Shown here: positions 23,516-32,395 of the stretch, piece by piece
Layout of the letters: the number at the start of each line of letters is the position of its first letter
Position numbering within the stretch: position 1 is the first letter of the stretch
Assembly: GCA_965369385.1 (NCBI GenBank)
Contig: CBDUQP010000015.1
Coordinates: forward strand, 1 to 36,287
Length of the DNA stretch: 36,287 bases
Direction of reading: 5' to 3'
Origin: CBDUQP01 sp965369385
GTDB lineage: Bacteria > Planctomycetota > Phycisphaerae > SM23-33
The notes under the pieces: model-generated
The model's input: only the letters and a program-made list of their open reading frames with translations
Database searches by the model: none
Told to the model about the DNA's origin: nothing
Position numbers and translations under genes: made by a program

Positions 23516-24145
23516 ATGATACCGATGTATGATGAGTCGGCAAAATCTTTGAAGCTTGTTGTTGGACTCGGTAATCCGGGCAAGCGTTACGCTAAAACGC
23601 GACACAACATTGGCTTCCAGATAGTAGACAGGCTCGTGGCGAGATGGAACATAACCAACGAGCGTGGTGCATTCGGCGGAAAAATGTTTGAAACCCGTCT
23701 GGACTTGCCGGACGGTCAGACCCAAAAGGTCATATTGCTAAAACCGCATACGTTCATGAACTGCTCCGGACAGGCCGTTAAGGGCCTGACGAGCTTCTAC
23801 CAAGCCAAGGCGAGTGACGTGATGATCGTCTTGGATGATATGGCTATTCAGTTGGGCACTATCCGCGCCAGGGCCAAAGGCTCTGCCGGTGGACACAACG
23901 GACTGAAAGACATCATGCTGCATCTGGGCACCCAGGACATACCCCGCCTGCGAGTGGGAATTGGAGCTGCCCCCCAGTTCATGGACACTAAAGATTTTGT
24001 CCTTTCGCGATTTGCCGAGGACGAACATGACACAGTCGAAGACGGCATCAACCAAGCCGCTGATGCGGTCGCGGACTGGGTCGCCAACGATATTGTCTAC
24101 GTAATGGACAACTACAACAACAATAACAAAGAGTCTGGTAACTGA
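23516..24145 (+). CDS. pth: Peptidyl-tRNA hydrolase
   Basis: A 209-residue enzyme that releases tRNA from peptidyl-tRNAs dropped by the ribosome. LVVGLGNPGKRYAKTRHNIG (about 13-32) contains the substrate-binding Asn and the catalytic His of RHNIG. LLKPHTFMNCSGQAV, MIVLDDMAI (Asp partner) and KGSAGGHNGLKDI follow. The length is slightly over the usual 190 because of an Asn-rich C-terminus (NNNNKES). ATG 23516 and ATG 23525 are both possible; neither has a strong ribosome-binding site. Confidence 0.94.
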   Translation: MIPMYDESAKSLKLVVGLGNPGKRYAKTRHNIGFQIVDRLVARWNITNERGAFGGKMFETRLDLPDGQTQKVILLKPHTFMNCSGQAVKGLTSFYQAKASDVMIVLDDMAIQLGTIRARAKGSAGGHNGLKDIMLHLGTQDIPRLRVGIGAAPQFMDTKDFVLSRFAEDEHDTVEDGINQAADAVADWVANDIVYVMDNYNNNNKESGN

Positions 24146-24183
24146 AAACGGTAGTTACGATATTCAACGGAAGCGTGAAGAAA

Positions 24184-24798
24184 ATGACAGAGACTAGCAT
24201 TAACACCTACGAAGGCATGTTCCTGCTCGATTCGACGGCCGCTGATTTCAATACGTCGAGCGAAGCGATCACGACCGTACTGGCCCGCAGCGAAGCTGAA
24301 ATTCTTTCCATGACCCCGTGGGACGATCGTCGTCTCGCTTACGAGATCAAGAAGAAGACACGCGGCTTGTACGTATTGACATATTTCAAGGCAGACGCCG
24401 AGAAGATTACCGACATCGAACGCGACTGCCAGCTCAACGAGACCATCTTGAGACTTATGATTCTCAAACGCGACAATCTCTCAGAGGAAGAACTCAAGAC
24501 CGAGACTCCCGCACAGGTGGAGCAACGCCAGATCGCTGAATCTGCCGCTGCAAGAGCCGCTGCAGAAGCGAAGGCAGAAGAAGCCGCCGCTGAGGCCGCC
24601 GCTGCCGAAGCCGCTGAGGCTGCTCCTGAGGCTACTCCTGAAGCCGCCCCCGCTGAAGCTCCTGCTGTTGAGGAAGCACCGGCCGCTGAGGCTGCTGTCG
24701 AGACGCCGGCTGAAGCACCTGCCGACGCACCCGCTGCTGAGGAAGCACCGGCGCCCGCAGAGACCGTCGCAGATGATGCCGCTGATGGCGACAAGTAG
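24184..24798 (+). CDS. rpsF: Small ribosomal subunit protein S6 with long Ala/Glu/Pro-rich tail
   Basis: The first 110 residues or so are ordinary S6 (NTYEGMFLLDS, WDDRRLAYEIKKKTRGLYVL, NETILRLMILKRDN), which pairs with S18 on the 30S platform. The remaining 90 or so residues are an unusual Ala/Glu/Pro-rich extension (EAAAEAAAAEAAEAAPE and similar) ending DDAADGDK. Ordinary S6 is 95-135 residues. The ATG at 24184 is chosen because GGAAG lies 10 nt before it, whereas the GTG at 24175 would be 1 nt from that site. Followed by ssb and rpsR as in most bacteria. Confidence 0.93.
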   Translation: MTETSINTYEGMFLLDSTAADFNTSSEAITTVLARSEAEILSMTPWDDRRLAYEIKKKTRGLYVLTYFKADAEKITDIERDCQLNETILRLMILKRDNLSEEELKTETPAQVEQRQIAESAAARAAAEAKAEEAAAEAAAAEAAEAAPEATPEAAPAEAPAVEEAPAAEAAVETPAEAPADAPAAEEAPAPAETVADDAADGDK

Positions 24799-24848
24799 TA
24801 GCGTATATTATCAGTTGTACTGTCAGCACTTAACCAGAGGAAGACAAT

Positions 24849-25382
24849 ATGGCCAATTACAATAAGGTAATCCTCGCCGGGAACCTCACCCGTGATCCGC
24901 AGTTGAGCTACACTCCCAGCCAGACCGCCGTTGTCGACTTCGGCATGGCGATCAATCGCAAGTGGCGTGGGCAGGATGGACAGCAACGTGAGGAAACGTG
25001 TTTTGTCGACTGCCGTTCATTCGGCAAACAGGCGGAAGTCCTGAACCAGTACATGACACGTGGCAAGCCCATCCTCGTAGAAGGACGCCTGAGCTTTTCC
25101 CAGTGGGAAGACAAGGACGGACAGAAGAAGAGCAAACTGCGTGTGACAGTTGAGTCCTTCCAGTTCCTTGGAAGCCCCGGACAAGGTGGCGGACAAGGCG
25201 GAGGACAGAGACCCCCTGCCCAGCAGAACCAACAGAACCAACAGAACCAACAGAACCAACAGAACCAGCAGAACGAGCAGTACCAAGCCGCACCGCCTGC
25301 AAATGCCCCCAGCCAGGCACCAACTAATCAAGACCCCCCCGCACCTGACTATGATATGGGTGCTGAGGATATACCGTTTTAG
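24849..25382 (+). CDS. ssb: Single-stranded DNA-binding protein
   Basis: A 177-residue SSB. The OB fold occupies about 1-110 (NKVILAGNLTRDPQLSYTP, FVDCRSFGKQAE, LVEGRLSFSQWEDKDGQ). A Gly/Gln/Asn-rich flexible linker follows, and the end MGAEDIPF is the acidic tip that recruits RecJ, polymerase and other partners. GAGGAAG is well placed before the ATG. It sits between rpsF and rpsR. Confidence 0.95.
   Translation: MANYNKVILAGNLTRDPQLSYTPSQTAVVDFGMAINRKWRGQDGQQREETCFVDCRSFGKQAEVLNQYMTRGKPILVEGRLSFSQWEDKDGQKKSKLRVTVESFQFLGSPGQGGGQGGGQRPPAQQNQQNQQNQQNQQNQQNEQYQAAPPANAPSQAPTNQDPPAPDYDMGAEDIPF
25224..25277 (+). repeat. 9-nt tandem repeat CAGAACCAA inside ssb
   Basis: Four perfect and two near-perfect CAGAACCAA units encode Gln-Asn-Gln repeats in the disordered SSB linker. 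Unit number could vary by slippage without frame loss, as 9 is a multiple of 3. Confidence 0.85.
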
Positions 25383-25430
25383 TGCTTTCATCGTCTGCAT
25401 GCCGCAGGCGCAATCGAGAGAGGTAGAACA

Positions 25431-25691
25431 ATGGCAAGACCGTCATTCGGCGCAAAGCGCACCAAGCGCAAAAGTACGCCCCGTTTCCGCGAGCAGGCAA
25501 AGTGCCGCTTCTGCCGTGGTAAGATCAAAGAAGTGGACTACAAGGACATCGCAACGCTGCTGAAGCTTACTACTCAGCAAGGCAAGATATTCTCGCGCAA
25601 GCGCAGCGGCAATTGTGCAGCCCACCAGCGTTCATCGAAGCGGGCTATCAAGCGCGCCAGGTTCCTGGGTCTGCTGCCCTACTCGGGCTAG
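25431..25691 (+). CDS. rpsR: Small ribosomal subunit protein S18
   Basis: An 86-residue S18. The zinc-type cysteines are visible (CRFC and the later GNCAAHQR), so this is a cysteine-containing form. VDYKDIATLLKL, GKIFSRKRSG and the C-terminal KRARFLGLLPY are family motifs. The stretch before the first Cys is basic. GAGAGAGG precedes the ATG at a slightly long distance. It partners S6 encoded upstream. Confidence 0.94.
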   Translation: MARPSFGAKRTKRKSTPRFREQAKCRFCRGKIKEVDYKDIATLLKLTTQQGKIFSRKRSGNCAAHQRSSKRAIKRARFLGLLPYSG

Positions 25692-25734
25692 AGCTTAACC
25701 AGATAACTGTAGATAACATCAAGAGGATACAAGC

Positions 25735-26247
25735 ATGAAAGTGCTCCTAAACACAAACGTGCCCAAGCTCGGCATGATAGGCGATGTGGTTGAGGTTAAG
25801 CCCGGCTACGCCAGGAATTTCCTGCTGCCGTACGGCAAGGCTATCGAGCCCACACCACTCAACCTGAAGCGAATCGAAATCGAGAAGCAGAAGCATCTCG
25901 AAGAACTCGCTCGCCTACGAACCGAACTCGAGGCCAAAGCAACACTTGCCGATGGCAAAGAACTTACGATCACCGCTCGCGCCAACGCAGAAGGTCATCT
26001 CTACGGGTCCATTGGTCCCGCACAGGTCGCCGAAGCGCTTGCAAAGGAAGGCGTCCTGATCGAAGCTAAGCATGTGGATCTCGAAAAACCCATCCAGCAG
26101 CTTGACAAGCATGATGTTACGCTGAAGTTCGGCGAAGACGTCACCGCCTCCATCCATCTGTGGGTGGTACCGTCCAGCGATAGCGATGCCCCTGCTCCGC
26201 CCCAAGCCGCTGACGCTGACGAGACGCATGACGACGAAGAAGAGTAG
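25735..26247 (+). CDS. rplI: Large ribosomal subunit protein L9 with acidic tail
   Basis: A 170-residue L9. The N-terminal 23S-binding domain (MKVLLNTNVPKLGMIGDVV, VKPGYARNFLLPYGKAI) and the central helix are standard, and the C-terminal domain ends near ASIHLWVVP. About 25 additional residues (SSDSDAPAPPQAADADE then DDEEE) form an acidic tail. AAGAGGA stands 8 nt before the ATG. Between rpsR and dnaB, as is common. Confidence 0.95.
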   Translation: MKVLLNTNVPKLGMIGDVVEVKPGYARNFLLPYGKAIEPTPLNLKRIEIEKQKHLEELARLRTELEAKATLADGKELTITARANAEGHLYGSIGPAQVAEALAKEGVLIEAKHVDLEKPIQQLDKHDVTLKFGEDVTASIHLWVVPSSDSDAPAPPQAADADETHDDEEE

Positions 26248-26386
26248 GTCGTAACAAGTCATTTCGGAACATATTCTGGCTGTCCGCAGACAGGCAGGTT
26301 ATACTAATGCTCAACGTCCGCTTGTGCCTGTCGATCCAGTGATCGACGGGCACTGCGGACATGCATTTTCTGCCGGACAGTACGCA

Positions 26387-27757
26387 ATGATCTCTGAAGG
26401 CCCGGGCAATCTGACCGACAAAACTCTTGGTGACAGGGTACCTCCACAATCCCTGCCTGCCGAATGCTGCGTGCTGGGATCAATGATCCTCGATTCCACT
26501 TGCATCGACATCGTCGTGCAACTTCTCAAGGCTGACCATTTCTACCGCCCCGCTCACCAACTCGTCTATGATACGCTCTGCGAGATGAAGGATCAGGGAG
26601 TACCGATCGATCTGGTCACCGTGAAGGAAGAACTCCTTCGCAGAAAACAGCTTGGGACTATCGGAGGCGTTGAATACCTCGCCGAACTGGTTTCCGGCGT
26701 CCCCAACGCCGCCAGCGCAGAATACTATGCCACCCTCGTCAGGGACAAGGCCCTTCTCCGCAAGCTCATCGAAGCCGGTACGCAAATCATAAACGATGCC
26801 TACGATGCCAGCGAAGATGCCGCCACCATCATAGACAAAGCCGAAAATGACGTCTTCCAGATAGCCTCCGACAATGTCGGACAGGATATCTCCGACCTCA
26901 AGACCGTCCTGAACGATACGTTCGAGATGCTCGAGAAGATGGACGGGGAGATGATTACCGGAGTCAGCACCGGATACCATCAGCTTGACGAGCTCACGAG
27001 CGGACTGCAAGGCGGCGAGATGATCATCGTAGCGGCCAGGCCCTCCATGGGCAAGACCAGCCTCCTGCTCAACATGGTGGAACACATTGGAGCTATCGAC
27101 CGCAAATCGGTCGCGATATTCTCGCTGGAAATGTCAAAAGAGCAGCTCGTGCATCGTCTGCTGTCGTCTTATGCACGCGTGAACCTTCGAGATCTGCGAC
27201 GCGGCACTATCAGCCCAGAGGAATGGTCAAAGCTCCAGCAGGCTGCCGCGGAACTGTCTCCCGCGCCAATCTACATTGACGACTCGCCCGAGCTTACCGT
27301 ACTGCAATTGCGAGCAAAAGCCAGGCGACTCAAAGCCACATATGACATCAAGTGCGTCTGCGTCGACTATCTTCAGCTCATGACCTATCACGGCCGGGCC
27401 GAAAACAGGCAGGCACAGGTCGGCGAAATGTCGCGAGGCTTAAAGGCCCTCTCTCGCGAACTCGACATCCCGGTAATCGTGGCCGCCCAGCTTAACCGTG
27501 GTCCTGCCGACCGCCCAACGCACACGCCCCGCATGAGCGACCTGCGTGAATCCGGTTCGATCGAACAGGATGCCGACGTTGTCACACTGCTGCACTGCGA
27601 AGATTACTACCATCGCGGCGAGCCCGACTATATTCCAACCAACGTCACGCAGCTTATCGTAGCCAAGCAGCGTAACGGACCAACCGGCATCGTTAACCTT
27701 ATGTTTATTCCACAATGCACTCGGTTCGAACAGGCAGCCGCAGCCGATGCATATTAG
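26387..27757 (+). CDS. dnaB: Replicative DNA helicase
   Basis: A 456-residue DnaB, the hexameric helicase of the replication fork. The N-terminal domain (PPQSLPAECCVLGSMILD, FYRPAHQLVYDTL) binds primase and loader. The RecA-like C-terminal domain has Walker A ARPSMGKTS, FSLEMSKEQLVHRLL, Walker B CVDYLQLM and the DNA-binding loop RESGSIEQDADVV. ATG 26387 starts about 15 residues before the conserved PPQS; a GTG at 26324 would add an unrelated 21-residue leader. Neither has a strong ribosome-binding site. No intein is seen; the length is normal. Confidence 0.94.
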   Translation: MISEGPGNLTDKTLGDRVPPQSLPAECCVLGSMILDSTCIDIVVQLLKADHFYRPAHQLVYDTLCEMKDQGVPIDLVTVKEELLRRKQLGTIGGVEYLAELVSGVPNAASAEYYATLVRDKALLRKLIEAGTQIINDAYDASEDAATIIDKAENDVFQIASDNVGQDISDLKTVLNDTFEMLEKMDGEMITGVSTGYHQLDELTSGLQGGEMIIVAARPSMGKTSLLLNMVEHIGAIDRKSVAIFSLEMSKEQLVHRLLSSYARVNLRDLRRGTISPEEWSKLQQAAAELSPAPIYIDDSPELTVLQLRAKARRLKATYDIKCVCVDYLQLMTYHGRAENRQAQVGEMSRGLKALSRELDIPVIVAAQLNRGPADRPTHTPRMSDLRESGSIEQDADVVTLLHCEDYYHRGEPDYIPTNVTQLIVAKQRNGPTGIVNLMFIPQCTRFEQAAAADAY

Positions 27758-27848
27758 AATGCAACAGCCCCATTGCTGCCCGGCGGGAGAGTCTATTGTT
27801 CAAAATGTCTGAATTGAGCGAAAAGATCCTCGCTGTTAAGTACTGGTT

Positions 27849-27854
27849 TATAAT
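27849..27854 (+). promoter_or_regulatory. Possible -10 box of psd
   Basis: TATAAT lies 28 nt before the TTG start of psd in the 124-nt gap after dnaB. No good -35 stands 16-18 nt upstream. Confidence 0.3.
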
Positions 27855-27881
27855 CGGCTGAACTTGGCTCAGGAGTTCATT

Positions 27882-28598
27882 TTGTCCATACCGTTCTTTA
27901 CACCTTACGGAATACGCGAACTTTCCCTTGCCACGCTGGCATTCGTCGCTGCATGCCTGATCAGCGTCTGGATGGCGGTGCTGGTGTCGCCATGGTTCAG
28001 CATATTGGGCACAGCCGCAATCGTCGTCTACTGCTGGGTACTGTGGTTCTTTCGCGATCCCCAGCGGACCTGCTCCGACGAAGAAGGGCTCTTCATCTCC
28101 CCCGCCGACGGCAAAATCGCCGACATAACGCCTATCGGTCCCGATTCCGAATTAGGCACTGCCGGCATCAAGATCGGCGTTTTTATGGATATTTTCAACG
28201 TCCACGTTAATCGTGCTCCTGAAGAAGCGACTGTAGTGTCGGTTGACCACAGGCCGGGAGCGTTCCTTGACGTGCGAGATCCGCATGCTTCGGAACGAAA
28301 CGAGTCGACGGCGATCACGCTCGAATGCGAAAATGGCGGACGACGAGTGCAATTCGTAGTAAGGCAGATAGCGGGCCTGGTTGCCAGGCGAATCGTGACC
28401 GACCTGTTCGAAGGTCAGCGCGTGTGTCGCGGGCAGCGAATTGGTATGATCAAGTTTGGTTCTCGCCTTGAACTGTTGCTGCCGGAGGCATTGGCAGGCG
28501 AGATAACCGTTGAAATTGGCCAGCGAGTCTACGCCGGACAGAGCGTGCTCGCCCGTGCAATTGCGGAGACGAACACGGATGAACGAACAGTTGACTGA
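27882..28598 (+). CDS. psd: Phosphatidylserine decarboxylase proenzyme (short form)
   Basis: A 238-residue pyruvoyl-dependent membrane enzyme that turns phosphatidylserine into phosphatidylethanolamine. The N-terminus has two hydrophobic segments (about 12-50). WFFRDPQR, ISPADGKI, NVHVNRAP, the His-containing DHRPG block and the self-cleavage site KFGSRLELLLP (Ser 191 or so becomes the pyruvoyl group) match the short Psd class. TTG 27882 is preferred since AGGAG lies 6 nt before it; TTG 27864 would add six residues. The 3' end overlaps pssA by 20 nt, so the two are co-translated. Confidence 0.92.
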   Translation: MSIPFFTPYGIRELSLATLAFVAACLISVWMAVLVSPWFSILGTAAIVVYCWVLWFFRDPQRTCSDEEGLFISPADGKIADITPIGPDSELGTAGIKIGVFMDIFNVHVNRAPEEATVVSVDHRPGAFLDVRDPHASERNESTAITLECENGGRRVQFVVRQIAGLVARRIVTDLFEGQRVCRGQRIGMIKFGSRLELLLPEALAGEITVEIGQRVYAGQSVLARAIAETNTDERTVD

Positions 28599-29460
28599 AG
28601 ATAAGACAAGTCGAAGAGGCTTGGGGCGTGCCAAGAGGGCAACTGTGGTACTGCCCGGAATGTTCACTATCGCCAATGGCCTGTTCGGTTTCTCGGCCAT
28701 CCTGGTAGCTACGCGCCATGAAGAGCTTCTGTCCGCCAATTTTGAGAATCTTGCATTGGCGGCGTGGCTGATTTTCGCAGCCATGTTCTGCGATATGCTC
28801 GATGGACGAATCGCCAGAATGACTCACCAGACAACCGATTTCGGTGCACAGCTTGACAGCGCATGCGATGTTATCAGCGCTGGCGTAGCCCCGGCGGTTA
28901 TCATGCTTCGAACCGTAAACGTCGCCCTTGGCGACACAGGAATCATTATCACACCATTCCTGCAACGTGCCATATGGACCGTCGCCGCTGTCTACGTAGC
29001 GTGTGCGTGCCTGCGACTGGCAAGGTTCAATGTCGAAACCGAACCCGACGAAGAGTCACACCTGGAATTCAAAGGATTACCCTCCCCCGCAGCCGCAGCC
29101 GTTGTGGTTTCCCTGGTTCTACTGCTGAACCACCTTCGCTTCCCCGCCAGCCAGGGACTGTTTTCCAATACATTCACCCATGTATGGTTTACCGGCACCG
29201 ACGCCATGCTCATTACGGCAAGTGTGGTGCTTTCATCCGCTACACTCATCTGTGCACTGCTGATGGTGTCGCAGTTCCGCTATATCCACCTGGCAAACTC
29301 TTACATGCGAGGTAAGAAGCGTTTCGACTTCCTTGTCAAGATAGTGATAACGGTTGTGATTATGTTCCTTGAGCCCATCCTCGCTATCGCAATGGCAACG
29401 GTCTTCTTCGCGCTTATGGGACCGCTGGGCGCACTGAAACGCAAACTCCACAGAAGCTAG
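28579..29460 (+). CDS. pssA: CDP-diacylglycerol-serine O-phosphatidyltransferase
   Basis: A 293-residue multi-pass enzyme that makes phosphatidylserine from CDP-diacylglycerol and serine, feeding Psd encoded just upstream. The CDP-alcohol phosphotransferase motif D-G-x2-A-R-x8-G-x3-D-x3-D is present as DGRIARMTHQTTDFGAQLD and D four residues later (about 74-96). About seven hydrophobic segments follow, including LEPILAIAMATVFFALMG near the end. ATG 28579 is chosen from family length and the overlap with psd; the ribosome-binding site is weak. Confidence 0.92.
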   Translation: MNEQLTEDKTSRRGLGRAKRATVVLPGMFTIANGLFGFSAILVATRHEELLSANFENLALAAWLIFAAMFCDMLDGRIARMTHQTTDFGAQLDSACDVISAGVAPAVIMLRTVNVALGDTGIIITPFLQRAIWTVAAVYVACACLRLARFNVETEPDEESHLEFKGLPSPAAAAVVVSLVLLLNHLRFPASQGLFSNTFTHVWFTGTDAMLITASVVLSSATLICALLMVSQFRYIHLANSYMRGKKRFDFLVKIVITVVIMFLEPILAIAMATVFFALMGPLGALKRKLHRS

Positions 29461-29509
29461 TTCTTTGTACCGGCGAAACTGATGGGTGTTAAGTCTTCAT
29501 AAGTTCTTG

Positions 29510-29531
29510 CCTGCCAGTTGCTACTGGCAGG
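29510..29531. terminator. Hairpin between convergent pssA and recJ
   Basis: CCTGCCAG (29510-29517) and CTGGCAGG (29524-29531) form an 8-bp perfect stem with a 6-nt loop, halfway between two converging stops. No clear U-run; a CCTG-family palindrome that may serve both genes. Confidence 0.45.
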
Positions 29532-29594
29532 TTGCCATCGGTCATTATTCGTGGGACAGAGCACTAGGTGATTTGCCCCCTGCCGCAATGGCAG

Positions 29595-31346
29595 CTACCA
29601 TTTTACGTCAAGCAATTTGACTTCCACGTTTGTGCGACCATTGTAGGTGTTCAGCACGGGCTGGGCGGCGATGTCTATGTGTTTCACGCCAACCAGCAGG
29701 TCAGCCAGGTCCCCCATCTGAAACCCAAATGCACGCATAGTGCTGGCACCCTGTTTCAGCATCATACTCGCAGTCTGTCCGTTGCGCCCAATCCGCTTGG
29801 GCGGAAGAACAATCTCGCACCCCCTGACAACCACCGACGGAACAGGATTTCCCTGCCCGAACGGCGCCATTTTCTCCAGCGTCATCACCGTCCCCAGGCC
29901 CAAGGCACCTATCGTGGTCTCGGCATCAACCAAGAGCTTAGGAGTGATTTGCTCGTCACTGACGTTCTCGTTCGCGTAGCGATTGAACGCCGCGGCAAAT
30001 GAATCAAACTCGCTGGCGACCATTCGCAAACCACCGGCCATCGCGTGCCCGCCAAAACTCTCCAGATGCTTCGCCGTCGCAGCCAGTGCATCACGCATGT
30101 GGAATCCCGGCACGCTCCGGGCAGAACCGGAACCGAACCCGACACCGCCATCCAACGCCACCAGCACCGCAGGCTTGCAGAACATGCCCACAAGTCGCGA
30201 TGCGACAATTCCAATCACCCCCGCATGCCACTGGTCGCTACCGAGAACAATCCCGCGATTCTCAGGAGAATCCAAACCGCGAGCAATAACCATCTCGATA
30301 GCCTCATCAGCAATCGCACGCGATATCTTCTGACGCTCGGTGTTCGTCTCGGCCAGGTATGCCGCCAGCTCCGCGCAACGCGCTGCCGACGCACCGGTGA
30401 ACATTTCTACCGCCTTGTCCGCATGCCCCATTCGCCCGCAGGCGTTAAGTCTCGGCGCAAGCACAAACCCCACATCACGAGACGACAGCTTCTCGCCCGT
30501 CAATCCCGCCGATTCCAGAAGAGCCTTCATTCCAACGTGATTGCTGGCCGCCAGGCCTCGCAAACCGTTGGCTGCCAGTATGCGGTTTTCACCCACCAGC
30601 GGAACCATGTCGGCAATGGTACCGAGAGCAGCCAAGCTCGTCGCGTCGACAAGAAACTCGCGAAGTTCATCGCTTACTCTGGTTTCACCGCAAATAGCGC
30701 GAGCCGTCTGCCAGGCAAGCTTAAACGCCACGCCCGCGCCGGCGAGATTTTTACACGGGTAATCCTGCCCAGGGAGGTTAGGGTGCACCACGGCAAACAC
30801 GTCCGGCAATCCCTCAGCCAGCCCATGATGGTCCGTCACAATCACATCAATGCCTGCCGATGTAGCTTTGGCAAGTTCATCCAACGCGGTAACACCGCAA
30901 TCCACCGTCACCATCACGTTCACGCCGTCTCGTATGAACTGGTCAATTGCGTCGGCATGGATTCCATATCCCTCGTCCAGCCGGTGAGGAACGTAATAGC
31001 TGACATCACCGCCCACCATCGTCAGCAAAGAATGCATGATGGATATCGAAGTTATACCGTCTACATCGTAGTCCCCGTAGATGAGTATCTTCTCGCCATC
31101 GGCCACCGCCCTGGCCAGTCGGTCGGCGGCAGCTTCGCAATTCAGCAATAGAGCGGGATCGTGCAGGTCAGCCAATTTCGGCTGGAGGAAAGCCTTCCCC
31201 TCATCCACCTGGGTCATACCGCGATTGTGCAGCATCTTGGCTATCAGCGGATCGACATGCATCTCACGTGCCAGCAGCTCGACTTCGCCGAAGCTGTCCG
31301 GAACACCCCACTCCCATTGACCAGGCCTCCATGCGGACACTGCCAT
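29595..31346 (-). CDS. recJ: Single-stranded-DNA-specific exonuclease RecJ
   Basis: A 583-residue 5'-3' exonuclease of the DHH family used in recombination and base-excision or mismatch repair. IYGDYDVDGITS (motif I, about 89-100), VDCGVTALDEL, IVTDHHGLAEGLP (DHH at 172-174), the DHHA1 region GGHAMAGG (432-439) and an OB-like C-terminal part are all present. ATG 31346 is chosen because AGGTGAG stands before it; the in-frame ATG 36 nt upstream adds an unlikely leader. It converges with pssA. Confidence 0.94.
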   Translation of the reverse strand: MAVSAWRPGQWEWGVPDSFGEVELLAREMHVDPLIAKMLHNRGMTQVDEGKAFLQPKLADLHDPALLLNCEAAADRLARAVADGEKILIYGDYDVDGITSISIMHSLLTMVGGDVSYYVPHRLDEGYGIHADAIDQFIRDGVNVMVTVDCGVTALDELAKATSAGIDVIVTDHHGLAEGLPDVFAVVHPNLPGQDYPCKNLAGAGVAFKLAWQTARAICGETRVSDELREFLVDATSLAALGTIADMVPLVGENRILAANGLRGLAASNHVGMKALLESAGLTGEKLSSRDVGFVLAPRLNACGRMGHADKAVEMFTGASAARCAELAAYLAETNTERQKISRAIADEAIEMVIARGLDSPENRGIVLGSDQWHAGVIGIVASRLVGMFCKPAVLVALDGGVGFGSGSARSVPGFHMRDALAATAKHLESFGGHAMAGGLRMVASEFDSFAAAFNRYANENVSDEQITPKLLVDAETTIGALGLGTVMTLEKMAPFGQGNPVPSVVVRGCEIVLPPKRIGRNGQTASMMLKQGASTMRAFGFQMGDLADLLVGVKHIDIAAQPVLNTYNGRTNVEVKLLDVKW

Positions 31347-31502
31347 TTGCTCACCTGCGGCGAAAAGTAACCAGGAAATCACGAACTATCAGTTGTATTG
31401 ATCGGATAAGAGTGCGTGATTATATCCCCAACGGCCGCCCCCCGCCAGTTAAACCGTAATGCAGTGCAACTCCCCCAACAAGATCAGTAACAGCACACGA
31501 CC

Positions 31503-32279
31503 CTATCTCTTTCCACCCTTTGGCTTCCCCCCGCCGCCGCCACTTGTTGCGCCTTTGGCGCCCTTGGGCTTTTTCTTTCTGCCAAACTCCTTACCACCCA
31601 TCGCCAGCATACCTACCGTCGCCAGGGCAACCGTGAATGAGAATGTTATGCCCACCTGAGCCCACGATGTCGGCCAAAGTGCCGCGTTCACCTGCGCCAG
31701 CATCACATTAATTCCACCTGCTATCAGCATCGCGCCAGTAATCGCCGTCATCACTACCTTGGCCAGTCTCTGCCAGCACAATCCGGCGGCCATGGAAACA
31801 ACCACGCAAGGCAGCACCACCATCAACGTACTGCTTGCCCTGGTGCGGCTCAATTCGCGACAGACTTCTCTTGTGGTTCGTCCCAGTGCGTTCAACCATT
31901 GCCCAAAGGAATCCGGAGCCCCCATGAACCCTCTCACCATGGAAGGCTCAATGCATTCCGACGCCACTGCGCCAAGTGCCAACAACCCGCATATCATCGA
32001 AAACGCAACCGCCCAGAACACCGAATCCCCCATCGCCCCCGTCAAACCAAACACCGTTGTCAGCACAACTCTGGCTACAACGATATTGATTCCGGTAACT
32101 TCCGACAGTGGACCTGCCAGCCACACTCCACACAAAATGCCCACAACAGCTACGAATGCTTTGCTGGCCTTACGCCCCCAGACCGTGAGAATTACCCCAA
32201 TAATGATGGTACAGATCGCCATGCCGCTGGCAGCGGCATTACTCAATTGCGGTGGCGGTAGACAGGGGATATCAAGCAT
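31503..32279 (-). CDS. Hypothetical membrane protein with Gly/Lys-rich tail
   Basis: A 258-residue protein that I do not recognise. Seven or so hydrophobic segments (about 19-35, 40-55, 67-83, 86-105, 148-168, 172-190, 201-221) are followed by a polar tail of Lys, Gly and Ser (KKKPKGAKGATSGGGGGKPK) that is likely cytoplasmic. The spacing recalls DUF4203-like TMEM198 proteins, but this is only a guess. AAGGA lies 7 nt before the ATG. It lies between recJ and the rhomboid gene on the same strand with gaps over 100 nt. Confidence 0.6.
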   Translation of the reverse strand: MLDIPCLPPPQLSNAAASGMAICTIIIGVILTVWGRKASKAFVAVVGILCGVWLAGPLSEVTGINIVVARVVLTTVFGLTGAMGDSVFWAVAFSMICGLLALGAVASECIEPSMVRGFMGAPDSFGQWLNALGRTTREVCRELSRTRASSTLMVVLPCVVVSMAAGLCWQRLAKVVMTAITGAMLIAGGINVMLAQVNAALWPTSWAQVGITFSFTVALATVGMLAMGGKEFGRKKKPKGAKGATSGGGGGKPKGGKR

Positions 32280-32395
32280 TGCAATTTCCTTGCCGCTGCA
32301 AAACCAACGGTTTCGAATACGCTTCAGTCATTGCCGGCCAGCAGCAGCAACAAGTTGCCGGCCACCGTTTTATGTGTCACAAGGCGCCATCTCCT

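Noticed and set aside
24339..24986. 215-residue Ala/Ser-rich minus-strand open frame over rpsF
   Set aside because: It is the mirror of the low-complexity S6 tail; the homopolymer-like composition explains its length.
25224..25277. CRISPR-like array of short repeats
   Set aside because: Units are 9 nt with no spacers and lie in frame within ssb; it is a coding tandem repeat.
30045..31151. 368-residue plus-strand open frame inside recJ
   Set aside because: Antisense to RecJ with its DHH motifs; Arg/His-rich composition typical of shadow frames.
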